64,000 bases of DNA from Mumia sp050632745 (GCF_050632745.1 NZ_JBODSD010000003.1:248001-312000), one strand, 5' to 3'; positions 1 to 8,785 are shown, counted from the first letter of the stretch. Notes: generated from the letters alone by a model not told the origin. Program-made: numbers and translations.

Positions 1-48
1 TGACACGATTAACAGAACGATCGGTCAGTAATTCGCACGGAGGCCACC
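1..48 (+). promoter_or_regulatory. paaA upstream region with possible TetR operator and strong RBS
   Basis: The window opens just before paaA. Positions 17-25 (ACGATCGGT) form a near-palindrome centred on GATC, of the kind bound by TetR-family repressors, and a PaaR-like TetR gene lies at the far end of the operon. A strong ribosome binding site (CGGAGG, 38-43) sits 5 nt before the ATG. The operator call is inference. The full promoter may extend left of the window. Confidence 0.4.
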
Positions 49-990
49 ATGACGACGTCGGTCGACGACGCCACCCTGCTCGCGGGCTTCGAGCGCACCG
101 TCGCCCGCCACGACCGCATCGAGCCGCGCGACTGGATGCCCGAGCGCTATCGCAAGACGCTCGTCCGCCAGATCGCGCAGCACGCGCACTCCGAGATCAT
201 CGGGATGCAGCCGGAGGGCAACTGGATCACGCGGGCGCCGTCGCTGCGCCGCAAGACGATCCTGCTGGCGAAGGTGCAGGACGAGGCCGGGCACGGCCTC
301 TACCTCTACTCGGCGACCGAGACGCTGGGGGTCTCCCGGGCCGACCTCACGCAGATGCTTCTCGACGGGCGCCAGAAGTACTCCTCGATCTTCAACTACC
401 CGACGCTCTCCTACGCCGACGTCGGCACGATCGGCTGGCTCGTCGACGGTGCGGCGATCTGCAACCAGGTGCCGCTGTGCCGCACCTCGTACGGCCCGTA
501 CGGACGGGCGATGATCCGCATCTGCAAGGAGGAGTCGTTCCACCAGCGGCAGGGCTACGAGCTGCTGATGACGATGATGCGCGGCACCGACGAGCAGCGC
601 GCGATGGTGCAGGAGTCGGTCGACCGGTTCTGGTGGCCGTCGTTGATGATGTTCGGCCCGCCCGACGACCAGTCACCCAACACAGCCCAGTCGATGGCGT
701 GGGGGATCAAGCGCGACACCAACGACGACCTTCGGCAGAAGTTCGTGGACATGACGGTGCCGCAGGCCGAGGCGCTGGGCGTGACCCTCCCCGACCCCGA
801 GCTGGCGTGGAACGAGGAGCGCGGGCACTACGACTTCGGCTCCCCGGACTGGGACGAGTTCGCGCAGGTGATCAACGGCAACGGACCCTGCAACGCTCAG
901 CGGATCGCGCACCGCCGGCGCGCGCACGACGAGGGCGCGTGGGTCCGCGAGGCCGCGACCGCCTACGCCGCGAAGGAGGCCTCGGCATGA
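49..990 (+). CDS. paaA: Phenylacetyl-CoA 1,2-epoxidase subunit PaaA
   Basis: This is the catalytic subunit of the multicomponent oxygenase that epoxidises the aromatic ring of phenylacetyl-CoA in the cytoplasm. The 313-residue product has the family length. Its ferritin-like di-iron ligands are visible as KVQDEAGHGLYLYS and ICKEESFHQRQG, with HAHSEIIGMQPE near the N-terminus. The start is fixed by CGGAGG 5 nt upstream. It is the first gene of a tightly packed paaABCDE operon and its stop overlaps the paaB start (ATGA). Known family: PaaA works with PaaC as structural partner and PaaE as electron donor. Confidence 0.97.
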   Translation: MTTSVDDATLLAGFERTVARHDRIEPRDWMPERYRKTLVRQIAQHAHSEIIGMQPEGNWITRAPSLRRKTILLAKVQDEAGHGLYLYSATETLGVSRADLTQMLLDGRQKYSSIFNYPTLSYADVGTIGWLVDGAAICNQVPLCRTSYGPYGRAMIRICKEESFHQRQGYELLMTMMRGTDEQRAMVQESVDRFWWPSLMMFGPPDDQSPNTAQSMAWGIKRDTNDDLRQKFVDMTVPQAEALGVTLPDPELAWNEERGHYDFGSPDWDEFAQVINGNGPCNAQRIAHRRRAHDEGAWVREAATAYAAKEASA

Positions 991-1280
991 GTGGGCCCAG
1001 GGCCGAGTGGCCCCTGTACGAGGTGTTCGTGCGCGGCAAGCGCGGCCTCAACCACGTGCACGTCGGCTCGTTGCACGCCGCGGACGACGCGATGGCGGTG
1101 CGGTCGGCACGCGACGTCTACACCCGCCGCAACGAGGGCGTGAGCATCTGGGTCGTCCGGGCGGACGCGATCACCGCGTCGAGCCCGGACGAGAAGGACC
1201 CGTTCTTCGCGCCGAGCGGCGACAAGGTCTATCGCCACCCGACCTTCTACGACATCCCCGACGACGTCCCGCACATGTGA
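987..1280 (+). CDS. paaB: Phenylacetyl-CoA epoxidase subunit PaaB
   Basis: This is a small subunit of the phenylacetyl-CoA epoxidase complex, thought to bridge PaaAC heterodimers. The 97-residue product contains the family core WPLYEVFVRGKRGLNHVHVG followed by HAADDAMAVRSARDVYTRRN, and ends in the usual YRHPTFYDIPD region. Its ATG overlaps the paaA stop by 4 nt, so the two are translationally coupled; the GAAGGAGG just upstream lies inside paaA. No enzymatic residues are expected. Confidence 0.96.
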   Translation: MSGPRAEWPLYEVFVRGKRGLNHVHVGSLHAADDAMAVRSARDVYTRRNEGVSIWVVRADAITASSPDEKDPFFAPSGDKVYRHPTFYDIPDDVPHM

Positions 1281-1287
1281 GGGCCCG

Positions 1288-2232
1288 ATGGTCTCGACAG
1301 GCTCGATGAACGAGAACACTCACGACGACGACAACCCGTACGACGGGCTGCTCGTCGGCGACGACACGCACTGGGCCTTCGGCACCGGCTTCGAGGACCC
1401 CCTCGCCGGCATCGCGACGGACGTCCCGGACGGTGTCGATGCGGGCGACCTGGCGACGTACGCGCTGATGCTCGCCGACGACGCGCTGGTCATGTCCCAC
1501 CGCCTCTCGCAGTGGTGCAGCAACGCGCCCGACCTCGAGGAGGACGTGGCGCTCGCGAACGTCGCGCTGGACCTCCTCGGCCAGGCGCGCATGCTGCTCG
1601 CGCGCGCCGCCGCCGCGGACCCGACCGTGGTCCCGGCGCTCCCCGACGGGTCGCCGGTCCCGGCCGAGGACGCGCTCGCGTTCTTCCGCGACGACCGCGC
1701 GTTCCTCCACGTACGTCTCGTCGAGGGCGAGGACTGCGACTTCGCCGACGCGATGGTGCGGCTGCTGCTCTTCTCCACCTGGCGGCTCGCGCTGCTGGTG
1801 CGCCTGCGCGAGAGCCGCGACCCCTTCCTCGCGGCCGTCGCCGAGAAGGGGGTCAAGGAGCTGACCTACCACCGGGACCACGCCGCGCGCTGGTGCGTCA
1901 CGCTGGCCCAGGGCACGGAGGAGTCGCGGGCCCGTCTGGTCGCGGCGCTCGAGCGGCTGTGGCCGCTGCGCGGCGAGCTCACCGTCGGTCACGCCGTCGA
2001 GACGCGCATGGCGGAGGCCGGCGTCGGCATCGATCCGGCCACCGTCTCCGACGCGGTCGACAGCGTCCTCGACCAGGTGCTGGCCGCCGGCGACCTCGGA
2101 CGACCGGACGTGTCGGCGCTCGCGGGCGTCCGCGGCATGACGGGTCGCGACGGTCTCCACACGGAGGCCTTCAGCCGGATGCTCGCGGAGATGCAGGTCG
2201 TGGCCCGGGCCCACCCGACGGGGCGGTGGTGA
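1288..2232 (+). CDS. paaC: Phenylacetyl-CoA epoxidase subunit PaaC
   Basis: This is the structural ferritin-like subunit that pairs with PaaA. Core sequences such as YALMLADDALVMSHRLSQW and LANVALDLLGQARMLL identify PaaC. The first ATG (1288) follows GAGGG. A second in-frame ATG at 1306 is possible and would remove six residues (MVSTGS). Those six come from a 25-bp string (1290-1314) that resembles a dispersed GTCTCGACAGGCTCGA repeat, so the native start may be 1306. It lies 7 nt after paaB and 3 nt before paaD. Confidence 0.94.
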   Translation: MVSTGSMNENTHDDDNPYDGLLVGDDTHWAFGTGFEDPLAGIATDVPDGVDAGDLATYALMLADDALVMSHRLSQWCSNAPDLEEDVALANVALDLLGQARMLLARAAAADPTVVPALPDGSPVPAEDALAFFRDDRAFLHVRLVEGEDCDFADAMVRLLLFSTWRLALLVRLRESRDPFLAAVAEKGVKELTYHRDHAARWCVTLAQGTEESRARLVAALERLWPLRGELTVGHAVETRMAEAGVGIDPATVSDAVDSVLDQVLAAGDLGRPDVSALAGVRGMTGRDGLHTEAFSRMLAEMQVVARAHPTGRW

Positions 2233-2235
2233 CGG

Positions 2236-2754
2236 ATGAGGACGACCACTGCCCGCACGGCGGCTGAGGCGGCGCTCGAGGCAGCGCGCCGCGTCCGCGA
2301 TCCCGAGATGCCGATGCTCACGCTCGACGACCTCGGCGTCCTGCGCGACGTGCAGGTCGACGCCGACGGCCGGGTCGTCGTACGCCTCACGCCCACCTAC
2401 TCGGGCTGCCCTGCGGTCGCGACGATGCGCGACGACCTCGTGCAGACGCTGAACGCGGCCGGCTTCGACGACGTCCGTGTCGACCTGGTGCTGGCCCCGG
2501 CCTGGTCGAGCGACTGGATCACCGAGCGCGGTCGCCGGGCGCTCGCGACGCACGGGCTCTCCGCCCCGGGGCCGGCACCGCGGCGCGACGGCCCGGTCGC
2601 GCTGACTCTCGCGCCCGTACGCCGATCGATCGCCTGCCCGCGCTGCGGGTCGGCCGAGACGGAGGCGACGTCGGAGTTCGGTCCGACGCCGTGCACCGCG
2701 CTCTACCGGTGCACCGCCTGCCTCGAGCCGTTCGAGCACGTCAAGGAGATCTGA
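2236..2754 (+). CDS. paaD: PaaD, Fe-S assembly-type protein of the phenylacetyl-CoA epoxidase complex
   Basis: PaaD (PaaJ in older nomenclature) is a MIP18/SufT-like protein needed for maturation of the epoxidase system. The N-terminal MIP18 domain shows DPEMPMLTLDDLGVLRDV and TPTYSGCPA, the conserved acidic and cysteine motifs. A C-terminal four-cysteine module (CPRCGS near residue 135, CTACLEPF near 163) is typical of PaaD and absent from SufT. The ATG lies 3 nt after the paaC stop and 172 residues is normal length. Confidence 0.94.
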   Translation: MRTTTARTAAEAALEAARRVRDPEMPMLTLDDLGVLRDVQVDADGRVVVRLTPTYSGCPAVATMRDDLVQTLNAAGFDDVRVDLVLAPAWSSDWITERGRRALATHGLSAPGPAPRRDGPVALTLAPVRRSIACPRCGSAETEATSEFGPTPCTALYRCTACLEPFEHVKEI

Positions 2755-2756
2755 CG

Positions 2757-3842
2757 ATGACCGTGACCGCGGCGCCACCCATGCGCCGTACCGCCGCCTT
2801 CCATCCGCTCACCGTGGCTGCGGTCGAGCGGTTGACCGACGACGCGGTCGCCGTGACGTTCGACGTCCCGGCGGAGCTCGCCGACGCGTACGCGTTCGCG
2901 GCAGGCCAGTCGCTCACCCTGCGGCGTTTCGTCGACGGGCGCGAGGAGCGCCGGTCGTACTCGATCTGTGCTCCGGTCGGCGACGCGCTGCGCATCGGCG
3001 TCCGCGAGATCCCCGACGGGTTCTTCTCGCGCTGGCTGACCCGCGAGGTCGGTCCCGGGACGAAGATCGACGTGCAGACACCGACCGGCACGTTCTGCGC
3101 CGACCCGCGCGCCGGCGGTCGCCACCTGTGCATCGCCGCCGGCTCCGGGATCACCCCGATGCTGTCGATCGCGAGCACGGTCCTGACGAACCCCGACTCC
3201 GCCGTGACCCTGCTCTACGGCAACCGCACGGCGACGACCGTGATGTTCGCGGAGGAGCTCGCGGACCTGAAGGACCGGTACGGCGCGCGGCTCGACCTGG
3301 TCCACGTGCTCTCGCGCGAGCCGCGCGACGTCGAGCTCTTCTCCGGCCGGCTCGACGCCGATCGCCTTCGCGCGCTCTTCACGCTCCTCGTCCCCGTCGG
3401 CGACGTCGACCACGTCTGGGTGTGCGGGCCGCACGCGATGCTGCTCGACGCCCGCGCCGTGCTCGACGAGCTGGGCGTGCCGGCCGAGCGCGTCCACGCC
3501 GAGCTCTTCTACGTCGACGAGCCGCCGCCGGACGTGCACCGGGTCGAGCCCGAGATCGACGGTGCGACCAGCGAGGTCACCATCGTCCTCGACGGACGGC
3601 GTACGACGGCGACCATGCCGCGGTCGGAGACCGTTCTCGACGGGGCCCAGCGGACACGGTCGGACCTTCCGTTCGCGTGCAAGGGCGGTGTCTGCGGCAC
3701 GTGCCGCGCGATGCTGTGCGACGGGGAGGTCGAGATGCGGCGCAACTACGCGCTGACGCCCGAGGAGGTCGAGCGCGGGTTCGTCCTCACGTGCCAGTCG
3801 CGCCCCGTGAGCGACGCGGTGACCGTGGACTTCGACGCATGA
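2757..3842 (+). CDS. paaE: Phenylacetyl-CoA epoxidase reductase PaaE
   Basis: This NADPH-dependent reductase passes electrons to the PaaAC di-iron site. The 361-residue product has an FAD-binding domain (RRSYSICAP, residues about 60-85), an NAD(P) domain (AAGSGITPMLS, with VWVCGPHAML) and a C-terminal plant-type [2Fe-2S] ferredoxin domain with cysteines 308, 313, 316 and 346 (CKGGVCGTC then TCQS). The chosen ATG at 2757 has AAGGAGA about 7 nt upstream inside paaD. Longer upstream reading frames lack support. The stop overlaps the thioesterase start. Confidence 0.96.
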   Translation: MTVTAAPPMRRTAAFHPLTVAAVERLTDDAVAVTFDVPAELADAYAFAAGQSLTLRRFVDGREERRSYSICAPVGDALRIGVREIPDGFFSRWLTREVGPGTKIDVQTPTGTFCADPRAGGRHLCIAAGSGITPMLSIASTVLTNPDSAVTLLYGNRTATTVMFAEELADLKDRYGARLDLVHVLSREPRDVELFSGRLDADRLRALFTLLVPVGDVDHVWVCGPHAMLLDARAVLDELGVPAERVHAELFYVDEPPPDVHRVEPEIDGATSEVTIVLDGRRTTATMPRSETVLDGAQRTRSDLPFACKGGVCGTCRAMLCDGEVEMRRNYALTPEEVERGFVLTCQSRPVSDAVTVDFDA

Positions 3843-4252
3843 GCGAGGCGATGTGGGAGGCGGACGTCGCCAGCCGTGCGCTCGGCATGCGTCTGGAGGA
3901 GCTCGGTGAGGGCCGTGCACGTGTCGCGATGGAGGTGCGTGCCGACATGGTCAACGGCCACGACCTGTGCCACGGCGGACTGGTCGCGTCGCTGGCCGAC
4001 AGCGCGTTCGCGCTCGCGTGCAACAGCTACGGCGAGGTGACCGTCGCGGCCGGGTTCGACATCACGTTCCTCGAGCCCGCGCGCCTCGGCGACACGCTCG
4101 TCGCGGAGGCGTGCGAGCGGTCGCGGCGCGGGCGCTCGGGTCTGTACGACGTCACGGTGCGCCGCGCGTCGGACGGCACGGCGGTCGCGGAGTTCCGGGG
4201 ACGGAGCCGCACGGTGGGCGGGCGCAGCGGCGGGCGCAGCGGCGGGCGGTGA
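3839..4252 (+). CDS. paaI: PaaI-type hydroxyphenylacetyl-CoA thioesterase
   Basis: This hot-dog-fold thioesterase probably hydrolyses stalled ring-hydroxylated CoA intermediates so that CoA is not trapped. The motif NGHDLCHGGLVASLADSAFA (residues about 40-60) is the PaaI active-site helix. The 137-residue product overlaps paaE by 4 nt. The last 12 residues are a low-complexity GGRSGGR repeat produced by a 12-bp tandem DNA repeat at 4218-4250, probably recent slippage and unlikely to matter to the fold. Confidence 0.92.
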   Translation: MSEAMWEADVASRALGMRLEELGEGRARVAMEVRADMVNGHDLCHGGLVASLADSAFALACNSYGEVTVAAGFDITFLEPARLGDTLVAEACERSRRGRSGLYDVTVRRASDGTAVAEFRGRSRTVGGRSGGRSGGR

Positions 4253-4256
4253 GTGT

Positions 4257-4286
4257 GGTCCCACGCGCTCGCCTTCGGGTGGGACC
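4257..4286. terminator. Bidirectional hairpin between paaI and the TetR gene
   Basis: GGTCCCAC (4257-4264) pairs with GTGGGACC (4279-4286) around a 14-nt loop. It lies between the convergent stops of the thioesterase and the TetR gene, which suits a shared terminator. There is no clear T tract. Confidence 0.6.
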
Positions 4287-4290
4287 TGGC

Positions 4291-4908
4291 TCACCGCCGT
4301 ACGGCGAGCCCGTCGAACGCCAGCGCCGCGACCGCGTCGGCGAGCACCTCGGCGTCCACCGGACCCCCGGGCCGGTACCACTCGACCAGCGAGTTCACGG
4401 CACCGAAGAGGAGACGGCTGATGAGGTCCGGCGGGATGTCGGAGCGCAGAGCACCCTCGTCCACCGCCTGCTGGACGAGGGACGCCAGCCGCTCGTCGAT
4501 CGCACGGCGTCGCGCGAGCGCCCGCAGCTCGACCTCGCTGTTGCCGTGCACCCGCAGCAGGAGCGTGACGGCGGGCAGGTGCGCGACGAGGACCTCGACG
4601 CTCTGCCGCACGGCGGTGCGGAGGCGTTCGTACGCGGACCCGCCGTCCTGCACCTGGGTCGCCTCGTCGATCACCGCCTCGAGGCCGTCGAGCGCCTCGT
4701 CCAGCGCGAGCGCGAGAAGGTGCTCCTTGCTCGGCACGTGGTGGTAGATCGCGGACTTCGTCAGACCGAGCTCCCGCGCGAGGTCGCCGACGCTCGTGGC
4801 GTCGTACCCCTGGCGGTTGAAGACCTCGATCGCCCGCCGCAGCACGGTCTCCTGGTCGTACCCGGGACGGCCCCGGCGTGGGGTGCCCTGCGTCGACCCG
4901 GTCGCCAT
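4291..4908 (-). CDS. TetR-family regulator, PaaR-like
   Basis: The 205-residue protein has an N-terminal helix-turn-helix (GYDATSVGDLARELGLTKSA then IYHHVPSKEHLL, residues about 35-65) and a TetR C-terminal ligand domain. Its position at the 3' end of the paa operon, convergent to it, matches PaaR-type repressors, which are relieved by phenylacetyl-CoA in other actinobacteria. That functional link is inference from synteny. The ATG lies close to the next divergent gene and has no obvious Shine-Dalgarno sequence. Confidence 0.85.
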   Translation of the reverse strand: MATGSTQGTPRRGRPGYDQETVLRRAIEVFNRQGYDATSVGDLARELGLTKSAIYHHVPSKEHLLALALDEALDGLEAVIDEATQVQDGGSAYERLRTAVRQSVEVLVAHLPAVTLLLRVHGNSEVELRALARRRAIDERLASLVQQAVDEGALRSDIPPDLISRLLFGAVNSLVEWYRPGGPVDAEVLADAVAALAFDGLAVRR

Positions 4909-5006
4909 GGCCCCAGCGTCTCACGCCGCGCCGTTGCGTCACCGACGTCACGTGGCAAGACCGTGTCCGAGCCGCGTACAGCCTCTACTGTCGAGGACGA
5001 GCGAGC

Positions 5007-6206
5007 ATGGACGAGACGTCGAACCCCCGATCGACCCGCGCGCGGGCCTGGCTGGTCGGCGTCGCGGCCGTCGTCATGGGCTGCGTGGGGATCTTCGCGC
5101 TCCTGCGGGGACCGCTGGCCGGCGACGACCGGAACGGGTCCGGCCAGGAAGCGGCGGCGAAGCCCGCGTACGCGACCCGCTGCGAGAAGATCCCCCAGCT
5201 CACGTCGATCCACGACCTCGCGACGATCGTCGACACCGTCCGAGGCGTGCCGGCGATCATGGGCGCGGACGTGGGCGCCGATCTCGAGCTGCAGGACGGA
5301 CGCCGCATCTGGGTGATGGGTGACACGCTGCGCGACCCGTCGTTCGACGGGCAGCGGTTCGTCCGCAACTCCATGCTCCTCATCTCGCCGGGCTGCGCCC
5401 GCGTCGTGCTGCCCGCGGACAACGGGGCGCTGGTGCCCGACCGTCCGGACGGCGTCGGCTACTGGCCCATGTCGCTCGGGCGCGTGACGCGCAACGGTGT
5501 CGACGTCGTCGGGGTCGGGGTGCAGCGGGTCCGCAGCACGGGCGGGCCGAGCTCGATGGAGTTCGAGACGCTGGGCCCCGCGATCGCCGTCTTCCACGTC
5601 GCCCGCGGCGGTGTGCCGCAGCTCGTCGAGGTGATCGACATCGGCCCCGACGACCCCAGCCGCAAGCGTCCGACGTGGGGCGCCGCCGTCGCCGTGGAGG
5701 ACGACTGGGTCTACCTGTACGGGACGGCGAACCCCGAGGTCGACGGCGTCTTCGGCTACTCGTTGCGCGTCGCGCGCGTCCGGATCGACGACATCCGGGA
5801 CCACGGCGCCTGGCGCTACTGGGACGGGTCGGCGTGGGTCCGTGACGCGTCGTCCGCGGTCGAGATCATCGGCGCGCAGGGCGGGGTGTCGCAGGTGCTG
5901 AGCGTGTTCGAGGCCGGCGGGTCCTGGTACGCGGTGAGCAAGCAGGACGAGTTCCTCGGCGACGACCTCGTGATCTGGAAGGCGCCGCGGCCGACCGGGC
6001 CGTACAGGGTGGCGTCACGGCCGGCCGACATCCCGTCGGACGAGTCGACCGGTGTCCTCCGCTACATGCCGCTCGCGCACCCGCAGCTCCTCCGGAAGGA
6101 CGGCTCGGTGATCGTGTCGTACAGCCGCAACAACACCGACGTGCAGAAGATCGAGCAGGACCCGCTGCTGTACCGGCCCGAGTTCCTCCGCGTGCCGCTG
6201 CCCTGA
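5007..6206 (+). CDS. Membrane-anchored DUF4185-type protein
   Basis: The 399-residue protein begins with a short basic tail and one transmembrane helix (ARAWLVGVAAVVMGCVGIFA, residues about 12-32), then a long extracellular domain. Motifs such as GADLELQDGRRIWVMGDTLR, NSMLLIS and WGAAVAVEDDWVYLYGT resemble DUF4185, a predicted five-bladed propeller related to glycoside hydrolases. No catalytic residues can be assigned here. ATG 5007 was chosen over the upstream frame because the helix follows at the right distance and GAGG precedes it. It is monocistronic. Confidence 0.7.
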   Translation: MDETSNPRSTRARAWLVGVAAVVMGCVGIFALLRGPLAGDDRNGSGQEAAAKPAYATRCEKIPQLTSIHDLATIVDTVRGVPAIMGADVGADLELQDGRRIWVMGDTLRDPSFDGQRFVRNSMLLISPGCARVVLPADNGALVPDRPDGVGYWPMSLGRVTRNGVDVVGVGVQRVRSTGGPSSMEFETLGPAIAVFHVARGGVPQLVEVIDIGPDDPSRKRPTWGAAVAVEDDWVYLYGTANPEVDGVFGYSLRVARVRIDDIRDHGAWRYWDGSAWVRDASSAVEIIGAQGGVSQVLSVFEAGGSWYAVSKQDEFLGDDLVIWKAPRPTGPYRVASRPADIPSDESTGVLRYMPLAHPQLLRKDGSVIVSYSRNNTDVQKIEQDPLLYRPEFLRVPLP

Positions 6207-6208
6207 GG

Positions 6209-6300
6209 ACTGCACTGAAGGACGCTGCGCCGTCGGATCGCCGGAATTCCGGGCGTCGGCGCCCGCGTGTCTCTCCCTGACCCGCAGCGCACGGCCCTAT
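6209..6300 (+). other. Post-stop segment sharing a 19-bp string with the katG 3' end
   Basis: Immediately after the DUF4185 stop, CTGCACTGAAGGACG followed by one variable base and TGCG recurs at 50130-50149 after katG. The segment continues into GC-rich, partly self-complementary sequence (GGATCGCCGGAATTCCGGGC) that could act as a terminator. No gene is seen here. Confidence 0.35.
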
Positions 6301-6337
6301 CGTGCGAATCAGGAGACGACGAGGGGGAAGGCGCGTC

Positions 6338-6907
6338 ATGACGGATCTTGCAGGAGCGATCACCTCGGCGGCGAGGACCGCGTGGTGGATCGTCGTCGTC
6401 CGGGGGGTCCTCGCGATCGGCCTCGGCATCGTCGCCCTCGTGTGGCCGGACGTGACGGCACGCGTCGTCATCGTCCTCTTCGGCATCTGGGCGCTCGCCG
6501 ACGGCATCATCGCCCTCGTCAGCATCGTCACCGGAGGCGGCCGGGCATGGGGCTGGTTGCTCCTCGAGGGCGTCCTCGGCATCGCGGCCGGCATCATCGC
6601 GTTCCGGGCACCGGTCACTGTCGCGCTGGCCCTGGTCCTCGTGGTCGCGTTCTGGTCGATCATGATCGGCGTGCTCGAGATCTCGGGCTCGCTGCAGGTG
6701 CGTCAGGTCCCGGGCAGCGGCTGGGGCTGGCTGCTCGCGTCCGGCGTGATCTCGATCCTCTTCGGCATCCTGCTCTTCGCGTGGCCGGACATCGGCTTCA
6801 AGACGCTGATCGTGCTGATCGGCATCTACGCGCTGGCGATCGGCGTGTTCTGGCTGATCTCGGCGTTCATGATCCGTAAGGACATCAAGGCGATGGACGC
6901 CGTCTAG
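6338..6907 (+). CDS. HdeD/DUF308 family membrane protein
   Basis: This 189-residue protein has six predicted transmembrane helices in three pairs, for example GVLAIGLGIVALVWPDVTAR and GWGWLLASGVISILFGILLF. The repeated pattern of a glycine-rich helix, a WPD/AP turn and another helix is the DUF308 (HdeD) signature. HdeD helps acid resistance in enterics, but the role in actinobacteria is unknown. GAGGGGG precedes the ATG. It stands alone with a hairpin terminator 14 nt after the stop. Confidence 0.85.
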   Translation: MTDLAGAITSAARTAWWIVVVRGVLAIGLGIVALVWPDVTARVVIVLFGIWALADGIIALVSIVTGGGRAWGWLLLEGVLGIAAGIIAFRAPVTVALALVLVVAFWSIMIGVLEISGSLQVRQVPGSGWGWLLASGVISILFGILLFAWPDIGFKTLIVLIGIYALAIGVFWLISAFMIRKDIKAMDAV

Positions 6908-6920
6908 CACCCACAGACGC

Positions 6921-6957
6921 CAACGCCCCACGCTGCGACCAGGGCCGTGGGGCGTTG
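6921..6957 (+). terminator. Hairpin terminator after the DUF308 gene
   Basis: CAACGCCCCACG (6921-6932) pairs perfectly with CGTGGGGCGTTG (6946-6957) around a 13-nt loop. It starts 14 nt after the stop codon. It is followed by TGCCG rather than a T run, as is common in high-GC actinobacteria. Confidence 0.7.
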
Positions 6958-7070
6958 TGCCGTACGGGTGCACTCGCACGCGTTCGCGACGCTCCCCATC
7001 GCAAACGTCGCGGTGCCACGGTACGGCGGTGGCCGCCGCCGCGCGCCGGCTGCACGCGCGCCGTACGGCG

Positions 7071-8351
7071 TCAGCCGTACAGGCGGACCGGCATCGCCTC
7101 CACGCCGTACACGATCGAGCGCTGCCGGAAGGTCAGCTCGCTCGGGTCGCAGGCGAGGGTGATGTCGGGGAAGCGGCGGAACAGGCGCGGGTATGCCGAG
7201 CGCAGCTCCATCCGGGCGAGCTCGGCACCGACGCAGCGGTGGAACCCGTGCCCGAACGCGACGTGCGACACCGGCCAGTCGCGGTGCGGGTTGAAGTGCT
7301 CGAGGTCCGGGCCGCCGGTGCGGTGGTCGCGGTTGGCGCCGGACAGCGACGCCACGACGACGTCACCCTTGGTGATGCGCTTGCCGAACAGCTCGTGGTC
7401 CACCTTGGCGAAGCGCGGGAACGACACCTGCACCACCGTGAGGTAGCGCAGCATCTCCTCGACGACCGGGTCGGCGAAGGCGTCGTCCTCCACGAGCCGC
7501 CGACGTGCCTCGGGATCGTTCATCAGCACCATCGAGCCGAGCGCGATCGTGCTCGCGGTGGTCTCGTGGCCGCCCGTGAACACGCCGTCGGCGAGTCCGC
7601 CGAGGTCGTAGTCGGAGATCTCGTCCCCGACCTCCTCGATGATCTTGCCGATGAGCCCGTCGCCCGGGTCGTCGCGCTGCTCCTTGGTGGCCTGCATGAG
7701 GAACGTCCGCGACTCCGAGATGGCGCCGAAGCTGCCGGCTCCTCCGGCCGAGACGTCGAACCGAGCCGAGCCCAACGCGAAGAACTCCTCGCGGGACTCG
7801 TCGGGCAGCCCCAGCAGCTCGCAGATCACCAGGAACGGGACGGCGAAGGCGAAGTCGGCCATGAGGTCGACGTCGGGGCCCTTCTCCTCCATCACGTCGA
7901 GCTGGTGCTCGATGACCTCGTCGATCTTGGGCGTGAGGCGCGCCAGACGGCGCATCGTGAACTCAGGGGTGAGCAGCTTGCGCAGGCGCGTGTGCTCCGG
8001 CGGGTCGGTGAAGCCGAGGCCGCCGATGTCGCCGTCGGCCGCCCCGACCTCGCCGACGAACGGACGGATGTCGTTGCTGTACGAGGTGCGGTCGGCGAGC
8101 ACCGCCTGCGCCTCGGCGTGACCGCTGACGAGCCAGATGTTCATCCCGAAGAGGCTCGCGAGCTTCTTGACGGGGGCCTCGGCGCGCACCTTCGCGAGCT
8201 GCGGGACGGGGTCCAGGCCGTCGCGGCGCAGCGGCATCAGCCAGCGGTTCGGGACGAACGTGAGCTTGGAGAGATCGATCCCGTCCTTCTGCGACCGCAG
8301 GAGAGTCCGCTGGGCGACCCACGTCAGCAGGTCGGTCGTCATCTTGCGCAT
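7071..8351 (-). CDS. Cytochrome P450
   Basis: A soluble bacterial class-I P450 of 426 residues. The heme-binding loop is FGHGFHRCVG with Cys373. The I-helix oxygen-activation motif is GGHETTAS and the K-helix ExxR is EEMLRY. It will need separate ferredoxin and ferredoxin reductase partners, and none are adjacent. The substrate cannot be told from sequence. The start (ATG 8351, second ATG three codons later) is preceded on the minus strand by TTAATCTT, a possible -10 box. It is transcribed alone. Confidence 0.95.
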   Translation of the reverse strand: MRKMTTDLLTWVAQRTLLRSQKDGIDLSKLTFVPNRWLMPLRRDGLDPVPQLAKVRAEAPVKKLASLFGMNIWLVSGHAEAQAVLADRTSYSNDIRPFVGEVGAADGDIGGLGFTDPPEHTRLRKLLTPEFTMRRLARLTPKIDEVIEHQLDVMEEKGPDVDLMADFAFAVPFLVICELLGLPDESREEFFALGSARFDVSAGGAGSFGAISESRTFLMQATKEQRDDPGDGLIGKIIEEVGDEISDYDLGGLADGVFTGGHETTASTIALGSMVLMNDPEARRRLVEDDAFADPVVEEMLRYLTVVQVSFPRFAKVDHELFGKRITKGDVVVASLSGANRDHRTGGPDLEHFNPHRDWPVSHVAFGHGFHRCVGAELARMELRSAYPRLFRRFPDITLACDPSELTFRQRSIVYGVEAMPVRLYG

Positions 8352-8405
8352 AGTCCGACAAGATTAACGGTCGAGGGGGGCGCCGAGGCCGCTGCTCCAC
8401 CGATT

Positions 8406-8785
8406 TCAGGGATGTCCCTGATCTCCCTGGGTGATCATCTCCGCGAGCACGGGGACGGCGCTGCGCTCGAGCGGCTTCGTCGCAGTGAGCAGCGTCAGGA
8501 CCGCCTCGTCTGCGCGCTCCCGGAGCGCCGCGACGGCCGCCCGTTGCGCGGGTTCGCCGAGCTCCGCGCGGTAGCGGCGGACGAACTCCTCGTACGGCAG
8601 GCCGTCGTGGTGGAGCGCTCGCCGCAGCTCGGTGCTCGGGGCGACGTCCTTGTCCCACGCGGCGATGGCGAGCTCCTCCTTGCGGATGCCGCGCGGGGCC
8701 ACAGCCGGTCGACGAGGACACGGACCCCGTCGTCCTCGGCGGGTGGGTCGTACGCTCGTCGGCCCTGCACGCGGATCGGTCCCAT
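8406..8785 (-). pseudogene. Frameshifted DUF488 family gene
   Basis: Two reading frames together make one DUF488 protein. The first (from ATG 8785) reads YDPPAEDDGVRVLVDRLWPR and then loses homology. The second frame continues with GIRKEELAIAAWDKDVAPST, ELRRALHH and YRAELGEP to the stop at 8406. The junction lies in a short CG-dinucleotide run near 8696-8702, where one extra CG would explain the shift. This may be replication slippage, a true pseudogene or a sequencing error. An ATG in the second frame (8702) could still produce a truncated 98-residue product. Confidence 0.8.
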
